A DNA stretch of 64,000 nucleotides from Sphingomonas phyllosphaerae 5.2 (GTDB lineage Bacteria; Pseudomonadota; Alphaproteobacteria; Sphingomonadales; Sphingomonadaceae), in assembly GCF_000419605.1 (NCBI RefSeq), contig NZ_ATTI01000001.1:2390501-2454500 (forward strand), in the 5' to 3' direction. A model generated the notes under the pieces. The model saw nothing but the letters and a program-made list of their open reading frames with translations. It was not told where the DNA came from and ran no database searches. This document shows, one piece after another, positions 29,901-38,307 of the stretch; the stretch's first letter is position 1, and the number at the start of each line of letters is the position of its first letter. The position numbers and the translations under genes are program-made.

Positions 29901-30333
29901 GGCGCTGGAGTCGCTCATCAACGGCACCGATCTCTCGAAATATCGCGGCGGCGTCGCGCCGCGCAACGGCTTCAACTCGCCGTGGTTCACGAAGATCGAC
30001 CTTCACCTGTCGCAGGAACTGCCCACCGGCCTCGGCGGCAGCCGCATCACCCTGTTCGCCGATGTTGAAAATGTGGGCAATCTGATCAACCGAAAATGGG
30101 GCCAAATTCGCGAATACGGCTTCCCCTACACGGTAGCTGCGGTGCAGGTGCAGTGCCTGCAACGCGCGGTTCCGACCGGCACCGCGCCGGGCGCGGCGCA
30201 AGTGAGCGACACGTCGCAGGCGTGCGCGCAGTACCGTTACACCGCAGCGAACGTCGCGCCGGACCAGCAGAACGTGATCTCGTCGCGTCAGTCGCTTTAC
30301 TCGGTCCGCATCGGCGCGCGTTTCACCTTCTGA
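26923..30333 (+). CDS. Oar-like TonB-dependent receptor with carboxypeptidase-regulatory domain
   Basis: The 1136-residue protein has a signal peptide ending PAAAMAQ, then an N-terminal carboxypeptidase-regulatory-like beta-sandwich (about residues 25-105; IRGTVTANGAPVAGATVTIVN), a plug region (VVTASRLPNARNLSQGPATVLS; RRDPFARLDY; FSVDGVPVTDNFGL) and a long barrel ending in RIGARFTF. This is the Oar/OmpA-related receptor type that is abundant in sphingomonads and lacks a known ligand; Oar in myxobacteria is involved in adhesion or protease export. AAAGGGGAA precedes ATG 26923. A good terminator follows. Confidence 0.9.
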   Translation: MRNNLFVGVAAVALVIPAAAMAQETTSAIRGTVTANGAPVAGATVTIVNVPTGGTSTVTTDASGSFNATGLRVGGPYTVSVAAPGFANTQVTEIQTVVAQSFELPIELTAETAGGADIVVTASRLPNARNLSQGPATVLSAAQIASVASVNRDVRDLMRRDPFARLDYSEGSGRAVSFAGQNARFNRFSVDGVPVTDNFGLNPDGLPTRRSPVPFDAIGQFQTKVAPYDVREGNFQGGAINAILKSGTNEFHGTGFYAYSADELTGKRTKAGPGVPTGRVTIPDFKYENYGAEISGPIIKDKLFFMVAGERIRAGTPITEGTPGNNAGTIIPNITDEAVSQIQQIAQSRYGYDTGGVLNNSDDQDDRLVAKLDANLSDTQRLSATYMYTKDSIRFGQNTQVGPASGTANAPGLGLESNGYVGSNRLHTGVAQLNSDWSDDFSTEVRGFYKNYLRGQDPILGRGFAQMQVCTAPTSDRGTFGAGSNSGSLGTGIDLSTNCQSGSGVVSFGPDISRQSNELTSRTWGGLVQTRYTRGDHDLRIFAEMQDTKINNLFVQRTAGDYYFDSIADFQAGNAQRFRYQNAVPTLDPVNGAARFRYQTYSFGIQDNWRISDLLTLSYGARYDMYGGGGSERPAFNQNFLNRYGYTNQSYISGRGVFQPRVGFDFKPTAGLTFRGGIGIFSGGSPDVYVSNSFSNTGFLTNSIDVTQNNNGAYSANTGQQILTGVNGTTVPGAANDLVRLPANTINAPTNALRPEFQLPSQWRGTLSADYDNDFGGFLGGGWHFGADFLWSGVRDQVYFADERVRATALRTPDGRVRYEAVTSFGDRFQDIVLTNTQRGRTFIGVARFDKSFDFGLNVFANYSYQDVKDQAPATSSTAGSNYANGAFLDGSGAAYGISNDEVRHFIKYGFTLDRAFFGDYKTNISLFGETRIGKPYSYTMQDASSNRSPIFGNVGTQARYLLYVPTSTTDALVSYGDRTVGGRVVTAAETQAALESLINGTDLSKYRGGVAPRNGFNSPWFTKIDLHLSQELPTGLGGSRITLFADVENVGNLINRKWGQIREYGFPYTVAAVQVQCLQRAVPTGTAPGAAQVSDTSQACAQYRYTAANVAPDQQNVISSRQSLYSVRIGARFTF

Positions 30334-30353
30334 TCGCACCCACCTGACCGGCG

Positions 30354-30393
30354 GGGCCGTCGCTTCTTCGTGGAGCGGCGGCCCTTCCTTTTT
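30354..30393 (+). terminator. Intrinsic terminator of the Oar-like receptor gene
   Basis: An 11-base stem (GGGCCGTCGCT paired with AGCGGCGGCCC, one G-U pair) is followed by TTCCTTTTT, 21 bases after the receptor stop. Confidence 0.8.
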
Positions 30394-30427
30394 GCGCCGG
30401 GCGCGCCGGCGGTGTAGAGGGGGCGCG

Positions 30428-31579
30428 ATGGCGACTTCCGTGACTTCCGTCTCCGCTGCTCCTGCCCCGTCCGCTTACGCCGGCACGCCGGAGCGCCCGC
30501 TGTTCGTCCGGCCGTTCTTCGAAAACAAGGCGTCGGCGTTCTGGAAGCTTCAGGCGGTCGGATGGACCGGCTACCTGGTGCTGCGCTCGGTATCGTCGCT
30601 CAGCAGCAATGCGTCGTTGCAGGTGATCATCTCGGTGCTGATCGAGTCGATCATCGGCTATTGCATCACGCTGCTGCTCTCGACGCTATATGGGCATTAC
30701 CGGCGGTTGCCGCGCGTCACTGGGATCCTGCTGTCGATCTTCACGCTGGCGGCGGCGACCTTCCTCTATGCAACCCTCAACGCCTTCTCGTTCAGCCTGA
30801 TCCGGCTGGCGGCGCCCGGGGTCGACCTTTCGCTGCTGCTTGCGGCACTTTTTCTCAGCTTCACGGCGCTGGCGGGCTGGTCGGCGCTGTACTTCGGGAT
30901 CAATTTCTACCTGATCCTCGAGGAGCAGATCGACCAGAACGTGCACCTGGAGAATCAGGCGTCGTCGGCGCAGCTGGCGATGCTGCGTTACCAGCTGAAC
31001 CCGCACTTCCTGTTCAACACGCTCAATTCGATCTCGACGTTGGTGCTGCTCAAGCAGACCGAGCGCGCGAATGCGATGCTGAGCCGGTTGTCGTCGTTCC
31101 TCCGCTACACGCTGGCCAACGAGCCGACTGCACATGTCACGGTGTCACAGGAGGTCGAGACACTGAAGCTCTATCTCGAAATCGAGAAGATGCGTTTCGA
31201 GGACCGGCTGCGTCCGAAATTCGAGATCGATCCGGCGGCAGAGAAGGCACGGCTGCCGTCGATGCTGCTGCAGCCGCTGGTCGAAAATGCGATCAAATAT
31301 GCAGTGACGCCGCAGGAGGACGGCGCCGAAATCTGCGTTACCGTTCGGCTCGTCGGCGACAGGGTGCTGCTCGGCGTATCCGACACCGGACCGGGTTTGA
31401 TGCCGACGAAATCGCGGCCAAGCCTTTCAACCGGCGTGGGCATCGCCAATATCAGGGAGCGGTTGGCGCAGGCTTACGGGCCGGACCACCGCTTCGATGT
31501 GCGCGCCATGCCGACGGGCGGGTTCGGGGTCGAGATCGAGATCCCGTACCAGCTCGAAGTACCCAATAGAGAGGTGTGA
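30428..31579 (+). CDS. LytS/YpdA-family sensor histidine kinase
   Basis: The 383-residue protein has four membrane helices (about residues 45-165), then a dimerisation/phosphoacceptor region of the HisK_5TM-less 'His_kinase' type with RYQLNPHFLFNTLNSIS (His193), and a GHKL ATPase domain with LLQPLVENAIKYAV and SDTGPGLMP then GVGIANIRERL. It signals to the LytTR regulator encoded immediately downstream (stop and ATG share one base). The stimulus is unknown; position after an Oar-like receptor gene could be incidental because a terminator separates them. AGAGGGGG precedes ATG 30428. Confidence 0.92.
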   Translation: MATSVTSVSAAPAPSAYAGTPERPLFVRPFFENKASAFWKLQAVGWTGYLVLRSVSSLSSNASLQVIISVLIESIIGYCITLLLSTLYGHYRRLPRVTGILLSIFTLAAATFLYATLNAFSFSLIRLAAPGVDLSLLLAALFLSFTALAGWSALYFGINFYLILEEQIDQNVHLENQASSAQLAMLRYQLNPHFLFNTLNSISTLVLLKQTERANAMLSRLSSFLRYTLANEPTAHVTVSQEVETLKLYLEIEKMRFEDRLRPKFEIDPAAEKARLPSMLLQPLVENAIKYAVTPQEDGAEICVTVRLVGDRVLLGVSDTGPGLMPTKSRPSLSTGVGIANIRERLAQAYGPDHRFDVRAMPTGGFGVEIEIPYQLEVPNREV

Positions 31580-32379
31580 TGACCATTCGTACCATCCTCG
31601 TCGACGACGAGCCGCTTGCGATCCAGGGATTGGAACTCCGCCTGGCGGTGCACGACGACGTCGAGATCATCGCCAAGTGCCAGAACGGTCGCGAGGCGAT
31701 CAGCGCGATCAAGACCCACAAGCCCGACCTCGTTTTCCTCGACATTCAGATGCCTGGGTTTGACGGCTTTTCGGTCGTGCAGGGCCTCATGGACGTAGAG
31801 CCACCGTTGTTCGTGTTCGTCACCGCCTATTCGGACCACGCGATCCGCGCGTTCGAGGCGCAGGCGACCGATTACCTGATGAAGCCGGTCGAAGAATCGC
31901 GCCTGGCCGACACGCTCGATCGTGTCCGGCAGCGATTGTCGGAGCGGCAAAGCGCGGGCGAGGCCGAAAAACTGAAGGAGGCGTTGGCGGAGCATGCGCC
32001 CGAAGCGGCCGCGGAAATGGCCGATGGCGGCGACGCGGTGAACGCCAGTCGTTTCGAGAAGATGATCAACATCAAGGATCGTGGTCAGATCTTCCGGGTC
32101 GACGTCGACACGATCGAGCGGATCGACGCCGCCGGCGACTATATGTGCATCTACACCGGCGACAACACCCTGATCCTGCGTGAGACGATGAAGGACCTGG
32201 AGAAGCGGCTCGATCCGCGGCGATTCCAGCGCATTCACCGCTCGACGATCGTCAACCTCGACCTCGTGAAGGAAGTGAAACCGCATACCAACGGCGAATG
32301 CTTCCTGGTGCTGGGGTCGGGCGCAAACGTGAAAGTGAGCCGGAGCTATCGCGACGTGGTGGCGCGCTTCGTCCATTGA
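31579..32379 (+). CDS. LytTR-family response regulator
   Basis: The 266-residue regulator has a receiver domain (VDDEP at 8-12, phosphoacceptor Asp55 in FLDIQMPG, T/S in FVTAYSD, Lys in LMKPVEE) and a C-terminal LytTR DNA-binding domain from about residue 155 (IERIDAAGDYMCIY, then LDPRRFQRIHRSTIVN). A Glu/Ala-rich linker joins them. It is co-translated with the LytS-like kinase and overlaps the TTG start of trhO by four bases, so all three are probably one transcript. Confidence 0.93.
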   Translation: MTIRTILVDDEPLAIQGLELRLAVHDDVEIIAKCQNGREAISAIKTHKPDLVFLDIQMPGFDGFSVVQGLMDVEPPLFVFVTAYSDHAIRAFEAQATDYLMKPVEESRLADTLDRVRQRLSERQSAGEAEKLKEALAEHAPEAAAEMADGGDAVNASRFEKMINIKDRGQIFRVDVDTIERIDAAGDYMCIYTGDNTLILRETMKDLEKRLDPRRFQRIHRSTIVNLDLVKEVKPHTNGECFLVLGSGANVKVSRSYRDVVARFVH

Positions 32380-33296
32380 TCCGCGTTTCGGCACTGTACC
32401 GGTTCGCGCGGTTCGAAGATCCGGATGCCTTTCGCGATCCGCTGCTCGCCTGCGCGCGCGCAGCGGGCGTGAAGGGGACGCTGCTGCTGGCAAGCGAAGG
32501 CATCAACGGAACGATCGCGGGTTCGCCGGCTGCGCTGGACGCGGTGATCGCGCACATCCGCGCGCTTCCGGGATGCGCGGCATTGTCGCTGAAGCACGGC
32601 TGGGCGGAGGCGATGCCGTTCCACCGGTTGAAGGTGAAGGTGAAGCGCGAGATCGTGACCATGGGGGTGACGGTCGATCCCCTGACGGACGCCGGGACCT
32701 ATGTCCCGCCGCTCGAATGGAATACGCTGATCGCCGATCCCGAAACGCTGGTGATCGACACCCGCAATGATTACGAGGTGGCGGTCGGCACGTTCGCAGG
32801 CGCGGTCGATCCGAAGACCGCGGGCTTCGCGGACTTCCCGGCGTGGTTCCGCGACAATCGCGATACGTTGATGGCGGGCAAGCGGCGCGTGGCGATGTTC
32901 TGCACCGGCGGTATCCGCTGCGAGAAGTCGACCGCATTCCTCAAGGCCGAGGGCGTGGAGCAGGTTCATCACCTCGACGGCGGTATCCTGCGCTATCTGG
33001 AGGAAGTGCCCGCGGCGGAAAGCGCGTGGAAGGGCGAATGTTTTGTCTTCGATCAGCGCGTCGCGGTCGGTCACGGGCTGACCTTGGGGACGCACGTCCT
33101 GTGCTTCGCGTGCCGAATGCCGGTCAGCGCGGCGGACCGGGCATCGAACGACTATGTCGAGGGGGTGAGTTGCCCTGCCTGCATCCGTACGCGCTCCTCG
33201 ACAGAGCGTGCGGGCTATGCCGAACGACATCGGCAAGAGCGGCTGGCCACAGCGCGCGGTGAGACGCATGTGGGGCGGGCGTTCGACGTCGAGTGA
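32376..33296 (+). CDS. trhO: tRNA uridine(34) hydroxylase / rhodanese-related protein TrhO
   Basis: The 306-residue protein matches the YceA/UPF0176 family: an N-terminal acylphosphatase-like domain (LLLASEGINGTIAGS near 36-50; RLKVKVKREIVTMG), a rhodanese domain with IDTRNDYEV and the catalytic loop MFCTGGIRCEKST (Cys176), and a Cys-rich tail (CFACRMPVS, then SCPACIRTRS). TrhO makes 5-hydroxyuridine at tRNA position 34. The best start is TTG 32376, which restores the family's usual N-terminus and overlaps the regulator stop as TTGA. No ATG is available at that point. Confidence 0.93.
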   Translation: MIRVSALYRFARFEDPDAFRDPLLACARAAGVKGTLLLASEGINGTIAGSPAALDAVIAHIRALPGCAALSLKHGWAEAMPFHRLKVKVKREIVTMGVTVDPLTDAGTYVPPLEWNTLIADPETLVIDTRNDYEVAVGTFAGAVDPKTAGFADFPAWFRDNRDTLMAGKRRVAMFCTGGIRCEKSTAFLKAEGVEQVHHLDGGILRYLEEVPAAESAWKGECFVFDQRVAVGHGLTLGTHVLCFACRMPVSAADRASNDYVEGVSCPACIRTRSSTERAGYAERHRQERLATARGETHVGRAFDVE

Positions 33297-33529
33297 CGAT
33301 GATCCTCCTGGGATCCGATTGAACCGCCGCTTTCATTGCGCCGCACGTGATGTGGTGTCGTTATCGCCACGGATGGCAATGATAGCCGTATCCCTGATCA
33401 TGTCCGGTGGATACGGCAGGGCAGATACCGCGCGCCGAGTACGGACCTAATGCACGTTGGTAGCGTTCCCCTTCCGCAACGACCCCGCACGTGGCGGCGT
33501 TGGGCGGGATCAACGCAGAGGCTTCGTTC
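33297..33529. other. Intergenic region with structured inverted repeats
   Basis: No gene is seen. It holds a perfect nine-base inverted repeat, GCCGTATCC (33385-33393) and GGATACGGC (33409-33417), preceded by a smaller GCCA/TGGC hairpin flanked by TATC and GATA. These could be a 3' end structure for trhO, a small RNA, or an operator for the downstream transporter. Confidence 0.4.
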
Positions 33530-34618
33530 ATGACCATTCGCCGACAGCACGTCGAAAACGGCGGGCTGATCCTCTTCCTGATGCTCATCACGGTCGCGTT
33601 GCTGCTGGTGGTGTCGGGCTTCATCGGCGCGCTGTTGTGGGCGATGCTGGCAGCACTGCTGTTCCAGCCGATCTTCCAGCGGTTCGCACGACGCTGGCCG
33701 GGGCGGCGCAATATCGCAGCCGCGCTGACCCTGCTGGTCATCACCGTCGCGGTCGTGATCCCAGCGATGATCCTGGCGAGCGTGGTGGTCGATCAGGCCG
33801 CGGGCGTCTATCAGCAGATGCGCGGCGGGCAGATTGATTTCGCAACCTACTTCAAACAGATGCACGATGCGCTGCCGGGACGGTTACAACAATGGCTCGA
33901 CAGTGCGGGGTTGAGCAGCCTTGAGCGGGCGCAGGCTCGCGTCACCGCAACGCTCAGCAACAGCGCGAGCACGCTCACGCGGCAGGCGCTTTCGATCGGG
34001 GCGAACGCGGCGGCGTTCCTGCTCGCGTTCGGCGTCGGGCTTTACGTCACCTTCTTCCTGTTACGTGACGGTGAGCAGATCGGAACGGCAGTGGTGCGCG
34101 CGTTGCCGCTGGAGCATTCGGTAGCGACGCGTCTGGCGGAGAAGTTCGTCGCGGTCGTGCGTGCGACGATCAAAGGGTCGGGCGTCGTGGCGCTTGTGCA
34201 GGGTGCATTGGGCGCGGTGACGTTCTGGATCGTCGGACTGCCCGCCGCACTGCTATGGGGTGTGTTGATGGCGGTCGCCGCGCTGCTGCCGGCCGTAGGA
34301 CCGGCAATCATCTGGGGGCCAGTGGCGGCGTACCTGCTTGCGACGGGCGCCGTCTGGCAGGCGGCGGTGGTAATCGGGTCGGGCGTGTTCGTGATCGGAC
34401 TCGCGGACAACGTACTGCGCCCAATGCTGGTCGGGCGCGACACGGGCCTGCCGGACTGGCTGGTGCTTGTGACGACACTGGGCGGGATCGACCTGTTGGG
34501 CTTGAGCGGGATCGTCGTCGGGCCCGTCGTGGGCGCACTGTTCCTGACCGGCTGGGCAATCCTCAGCGAGCAGCGCGACGAAAACCTGCTTCGATGCGAC
34601 GGCGGACCTGAGGAATAG
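33530..34618 (+). CDS. AI-2E family transporter
   Basis: The 362-residue membrane protein has a helical pair at residues 15-50, a helix near 65-85, an extracytoplasmic amphipathic segment (about 90-150) and a C-terminal block of five helices. The core LVQGALGAVTFWIVGLPAALLWG, LPAVGPAIIWGPVA and LADNVLRPMLVGRD segments are the AI-2E (TqsA/PerM/YdiK) family hallmark. Members are implicated in autoinducer-2 export or Na+/H+ exchange, and the substrate here is open. ATG 33530 follows AGAGG. Confidence 0.9.
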   Translation: MTIRRQHVENGGLILFLMLITVALLLVVSGFIGALLWAMLAALLFQPIFQRFARRWPGRRNIAAALTLLVITVAVVIPAMILASVVVDQAAGVYQQMRGGQIDFATYFKQMHDALPGRLQQWLDSAGLSSLERAQARVTATLSNSASTLTRQALSIGANAAAFLLAFGVGLYVTFFLLRDGEQIGTAVVRALPLEHSVATRLAEKFVAVVRATIKGSGVVALVQGALGAVTFWIVGLPAALLWGVLMAVAALLPAVGPAIIWGPVAAYLLATGAVWQAAVVIGSGVFVIGLADNVLRPMLVGRDTGLPDWLVLVTTLGGIDLLGLSGIVVGPVVGALFLTGWAILSEQRDENLLRCDGGPEE

Positions 34619-34688
34619 CGTGGGGCCAGCATGGTTCTCCCTGACCTAACGGGTCGAACGATCGACAACGCCGGCTAGCATAAGCGTG

Positions 34689-35098
34689 ATGACAACAGGA
34701 CCTCTCGCACTATCCCGATAGCGGCCGCGTTGATCGACGATGGTGCGGTCCACATGCTGCTGGTTAGGAAGGCTGGAACCGCATGGTTCATGCAGGCGGT
34801 CGGGAAGATCGAGCATTGAGAAAGCCCTGTCGCTGCACTGCACCGCGAATGGATCGAAGAGATCGGGCTAACGCTGCACGATGACGGGGCACGTCATTTC
34901 GGTTGCTATGTAGCGACGGTCACCAATGAGCCCAGGCAGATCGTCGAAGCCGCAATTTTCCAAGTGCGGACGTGGCATGCCCCCGCCGTACCAGCGGAGA
35001 CCGCGGAGACCGTCTGTGTCGATCATCGTACCGCGGCAGCGCTGCCGTTGGCACCATTGACCCGCGAACACATTCTCCCGCTGTCGCTCACGCGTTGA
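34689..35098 (+). pseudogene. Nudix hydrolase pseudogene (frameshift plus in-box nonsense codon)
   Basis: One frame from 34719 on reads IAAALIDDGAVHMLLVRKAG, then WFMQAVGKIEH, a TGA at 34817-34819, then ESPVAALHREWIEEIGL and continues open to TGA 35096-35098. This is an intact Nudix box (G-x5-E-x7-REUxEExGU) except that the residue after GKIEH is a stop, probably a GGA-to-TGA change. The natural start MTTGPLALSR at ATG 34689 is one frame off and ends in TAG, so about one base is missing near 34718. Two lesions make a pseudogene likely. The ancestral protein was about 135 residues and would have hydrolysed a nucleoside-diphosphate derivative. Confidence 0.8.
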
Positions 35099-35314
35099 AA
35101 CGGTTTTCCCAGCCGCCAGATGCCGGAGTGCGGTCGTACGCTGCGCGACGGACGAGTTTGTGGTGTGCAACCGTGAGGGATTGACGCCAGTCGTCCGTTC
35201 AAGGTCGAGAGAGCAACGCGCCTTTCCAGGCTTTCGCGCCGCGTGGACGCGTGTGGAATGTATGGCCCCGCCCCTCCCTTCCCCCCTACCCCGCAATCCG
35301 CTACAGGCGCGCGC

Positions 35315-37183
35315 ATGCTCTCTCTTAATGGCATCACCGTGCGGCTTGGCGGCCGCACGATCCTCGACCGCGCCACGGCTGCGCTGCCACCCGGTAGCCG
35401 CGTCGGGCTGATCGGGCGCAACGGCGCGGGCAAGTCGACGATGGTGCGCGTCATCGCCGGACTGCTGGAGCCGGACGAGGGCTCAGCAGACATGCCGCGC
35501 GGTGCACGGATCGGTTATATCGCCCAGGAAGCACCGGCCGGGGAGTCGACGCCGCTGGAGACGGTGCTGGCCGCCGATACCGAGCGTGCGGCGCTGCTGA
35601 CCGAGGCCGAGGCGTTCGACGGCACCGGGTGCATGGACCGGCTGGGCGAGGTGCACGAGCGGCTGATCGCGATCGACGCCTATGCCGCGCCGTCGCGCGC
35701 GGCGCGGATTCTGGTTGGGCTCGGCTTCGATGAGGAAGCGCAATCGCGGCCGCTCGACAGTTTCTCGGGCGGGTGGAAGATGCGGGTGGCGCTGGCCGCG
35801 CTGCTGTTTTCGCAGCCCGACCTGCTGCTGCTCGACGAACCGAGCAACCACCTTGATCTCGAAGCAGTGATGTGGCTGGAGGACTTCCTGCAAAGCTACC
35901 GCGCGACGATCGTCGTGGTCAGCCACGAGCGCGACTTTCTGAACAATGTCGTCGACCATATCCTGCACCTGCAGGGCGGCAAGATCACGCTGTATCCAGG
36001 CGGCTATGACGCGTTCGAGCGGCAACGTGCGGAGCGCATGGCGCAGCTGGCGGCCGCGAAGGCCAACCAGGACACGCAGCGCGCCAAGTTGCAGGAATAT
36101 ATCGCCCGCAATTCGGCCCGCGCCTCGACCGCGAAACAGGCGCAGAGCCGCGCCAAGATGCTATCGAAGATGCAGCCGATCGCAGAGGCGGCGAACGACC
36201 CCACGCTGTCGTTCGACTTCCCGAACCCGACCGAATTGCGCCCGCCGCTGATCACGCTGGATCATGCCGCGGTCGGCTATGGCGGCACGCCGATCCTGTC
36301 ACGCTTGAACCTGCGCATGGATCCGGACGATCGCATCGCGTTGCTGGGCCGCAACGGCAACGGCAAGACGACGTTTGCACGCTTGCTGGCCGCGCAATTG
36401 GCTCCGCTGGACGGCGAAATGAACGCCACCGCGAAGATGAAGGTCGGATATTTCACGCAATATCAAGTCGAGGAGCTGGAGGCTGACGACACGCCGCTGG
36501 CGCATATGACACGCGTGATGAAGGACGCTTCACCCGCCGCGGTTCGCGGGCAATTGGGGCGGTTCGGTTTCTCGGGTGACCGTGCGACGGCGCGGGTCGG
36601 CAGCATGTCCGGCGGCGAGCGCGCACGCCTTGCGTTGGCGCTGGTGACGCGCGAGGCACCGCATCTGCTGATCCTCGACGAGCCGACCAACCACCTTGAC
36701 GTCGATGCGCGCGAGGCGCTGGTTCAGGCGCTGAACGCCTATACCGGCGCGGTGCTGCTGGTCAGCCACGACCGGCACATGCTTGAGCTGACTGCCGACC
36801 GGCTGGTGCTGGTAGATCACGGCACCGCCCGCGAATACGACGGCAGTCTCGACGATTATATCGCCATGATCCTGTCGGGCGACGGCAAGGGCGCGGAGAA
36901 GGCGAAAGGCGGCACCAAGCAGGAGCGCAAGGCCGCTGCCGGACGACGCGAGGCGGACAAGGCGCTGAAGAAGGAGGCCCGCGATGCCGAGGCGGAATTG
37001 GGCAAGCTGACAGCCGAGCGCGCGGCGGTGGATCGGGCGATGTTCGACCCGACGAGCGCGGACGCGACGCTTAAGGCGCTGACGATGACGGAGTTGATGA
37101 AGCGTCGCGCCGACCTGAACGAGCGGATTGAGGCCAGCGAGGCGCGCTGGATGGCGGCGAGCGAGGCGCTCGAGGCCGCGTGA
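35315..37183 (+). CDS. ABC-F family ATPase (Uup/YheS-like)
   Basis: The soluble 622-residue protein has two ABC domains and no membrane segments. Domain 1: Walker A GRNGAGKST, signature FSGGWKMRVALAALL, Walker B LLLDEPSNHLD. A charged linker of about 80 residues (around 225-300, YIARNSARASTAKQAQSRAKML) is the ABC-F P-site motif. Domain 2: GRNGNGKTT, MSGGERARLALAL, LILDEPTNHLD. A Lys/Glu-rich C-terminal coiled coil completes it. ABC-F proteins act on the ribosome to relieve stalling. ATG 35315 is the natural start. The stop overlaps the GTG of the nitronate monooxygenase gene. Confidence 0.92.
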   Translation: MLSLNGITVRLGGRTILDRATAALPPGSRVGLIGRNGAGKSTMVRVIAGLLEPDEGSADMPRGARIGYIAQEAPAGESTPLETVLAADTERAALLTEAEAFDGTGCMDRLGEVHERLIAIDAYAAPSRAARILVGLGFDEEAQSRPLDSFSGGWKMRVALAALLFSQPDLLLLDEPSNHLDLEAVMWLEDFLQSYRATIVVVSHERDFLNNVVDHILHLQGGKITLYPGGYDAFERQRAERMAQLAAAKANQDTQRAKLQEYIARNSARASTAKQAQSRAKMLSKMQPIAEAANDPTLSFDFPNPTELRPPLITLDHAAVGYGGTPILSRLNLRMDPDDRIALLGRNGNGKTTFARLLAAQLAPLDGEMNATAKMKVGYFTQYQVEELEADDTPLAHMTRVMKDASPAAVRGQLGRFGFSGDRATARVGSMSGGERARLALALVTREAPHLLILDEPTNHLDVDAREALVQALNAYTGAVLLVSHDRHMLELTADRLVLVDHGTAREYDGSLDDYIAMILSGDGKGAEKAKGGTKQERKAAAGRREADKALKKEARDAEAELGKLTAERAAVDRAMFDPTSADATLKALTMTELMKRRADLNERIEASEARWMAASEALEAA

Positions 37184-38244
37184 CGGAGTTCGCGGCACAG
37201 CTCGGGCTGTCGGTGCCGCTAATCCAGGCGCCGATGGCCGGCGTGTCGACCCCGGCGTTGGCAGCGACGGTGTGCGAGGCCGGGGCGTTGGGCTCGATCG
37301 CGCTAGGCGCCGGCGATGCCGCCGCCGGGCGTGCCATGATCGAGGCGGTGCGGGCGCAAACGGCGCGGCCGTTCAATGTCAACCTGTTCGTCCATGACGA
37401 TCCGGTGCCCGATGCAGCACGCGAGGCGGGATGGTGCGATTGGCTGGCAGCAGAGTTCGCGCGGTTCAACGCGCCGCCGCCAGTCGAGCTACGGACGATC
37501 TACCGCAGCTTCGCGAACGATGCCGAAATGCTGGCGATGCTGGTCGAGGCACGACCGGCGGTGGTGAGCTTCCATTTTGGGCTGCCCCCTCCCGCCGCCA
37601 TTGCTGCGCTGAAGGCGGCGGGGGTGCTATCGCTGGCAACTGCGACCAACCTCACCGAAGCACGCGCGATCGAACGCGCCGGCATCGATGCGATCGTTGC
37701 GCAAGGGATCGAGGCAGGCGGGCATCGCGGGACGTTCGATCCAGTGGCGATCGACGAGGAACTGGGAACGCTGGCCCTGACGCGGCTGCTGGTGCGGACA
37801 ACCGACGTCCCGGTGGTGGCGGCGGGCGGGATCATGGATGGCGCCGGCATTGCGGCTGCGCTGACGCTTGGGGCGGCGGCGGCGCAATTGGGAACGGCGT
37901 TCATCGCATGCGAAGAGTCGGCGGCCGATGAAGGTTATCGCAGCGCGCTTGCTGCCGGCGGACGGACGCGCATGACGTCTCTGATCTCCGGTCGGCCTGC
38001 GCGTTGCCTGGTCAATCGCTTCACCGAACTGAGCGGTGCCCCAGCGTCACCGGGGTATCCGATCGCTTACGATGCAGGCAAGGCGCTACACGCCGCCGCC
38101 AAGGCGTACGGGGAGCATGGCTATGGCGCGCACTGGGCCGGACAAGGCACGCGACTGGCGCGTGCGATGTCTGCGGGCGAGCTGGTGACGGCGCTGCGGC
38201 AGGAATATGTCGCCGCCACAGCGCGGCCAGAGCGCTGCAACTGA
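37180..38244 (+). CDS. Nitronate monooxygenase (2-nitropropane dioxygenase family)
   Basis: The 354-residue FMN-dependent TIM-barrel enzyme has the family motifs LIQAPMAGVSTPALAATVCEAG (N-terminal FMN site, in two pieces), FNVNLFV, a GIDAIVAQGIEAGGHRG phosphate-binding turn near residue 160-180, and PVVAAGGIMDGAGIAAALTLGA. It would oxidise alkyl nitronates such as propionate-3-nitronate. GTG 37180 overlaps the ABC-F stop as GTGA, giving a two-gene operon. Confidence 0.9.
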   Translation: MTEFAAQLGLSVPLIQAPMAGVSTPALAATVCEAGALGSIALGAGDAAAGRAMIEAVRAQTARPFNVNLFVHDDPVPDAAREAGWCDWLAAEFARFNAPPPVELRTIYRSFANDAEMLAMLVEARPAVVSFHFGLPPPAAIAALKAAGVLSLATATNLTEARAIERAGIDAIVAQGIEAGGHRGTFDPVAIDEELGTLALTRLLVRTTDVPVVAAGGIMDGAGIAAALTLGAAAAQLGTAFIACEESAADEGYRSALAAGGRTRMTSLISGRPARCLVNRFTELSGAPASPGYPIAYDAGKALHAAAKAYGEHGYGAHWAGQGTRLARAMSAGELVTALRQEYVAATARPERCN

Positions 38245-38307
38245 CCAACCGACCCGCGCGCCTGCACGTGCGGATCTCGCCATCCGGCAAGCGCCTTGAG
38301 GGGCCTT

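Noticed and set aside
33208..33450. An 80-codon plus frame at the end of trhO
   Set aside because: Overlaps trhO in another frame, poor codon use and no ribosome site.
34868..35296. A 142-codon minus frame over the Nudix remnant
   Set aside because: Antisense shadow of the Nudix sequence.
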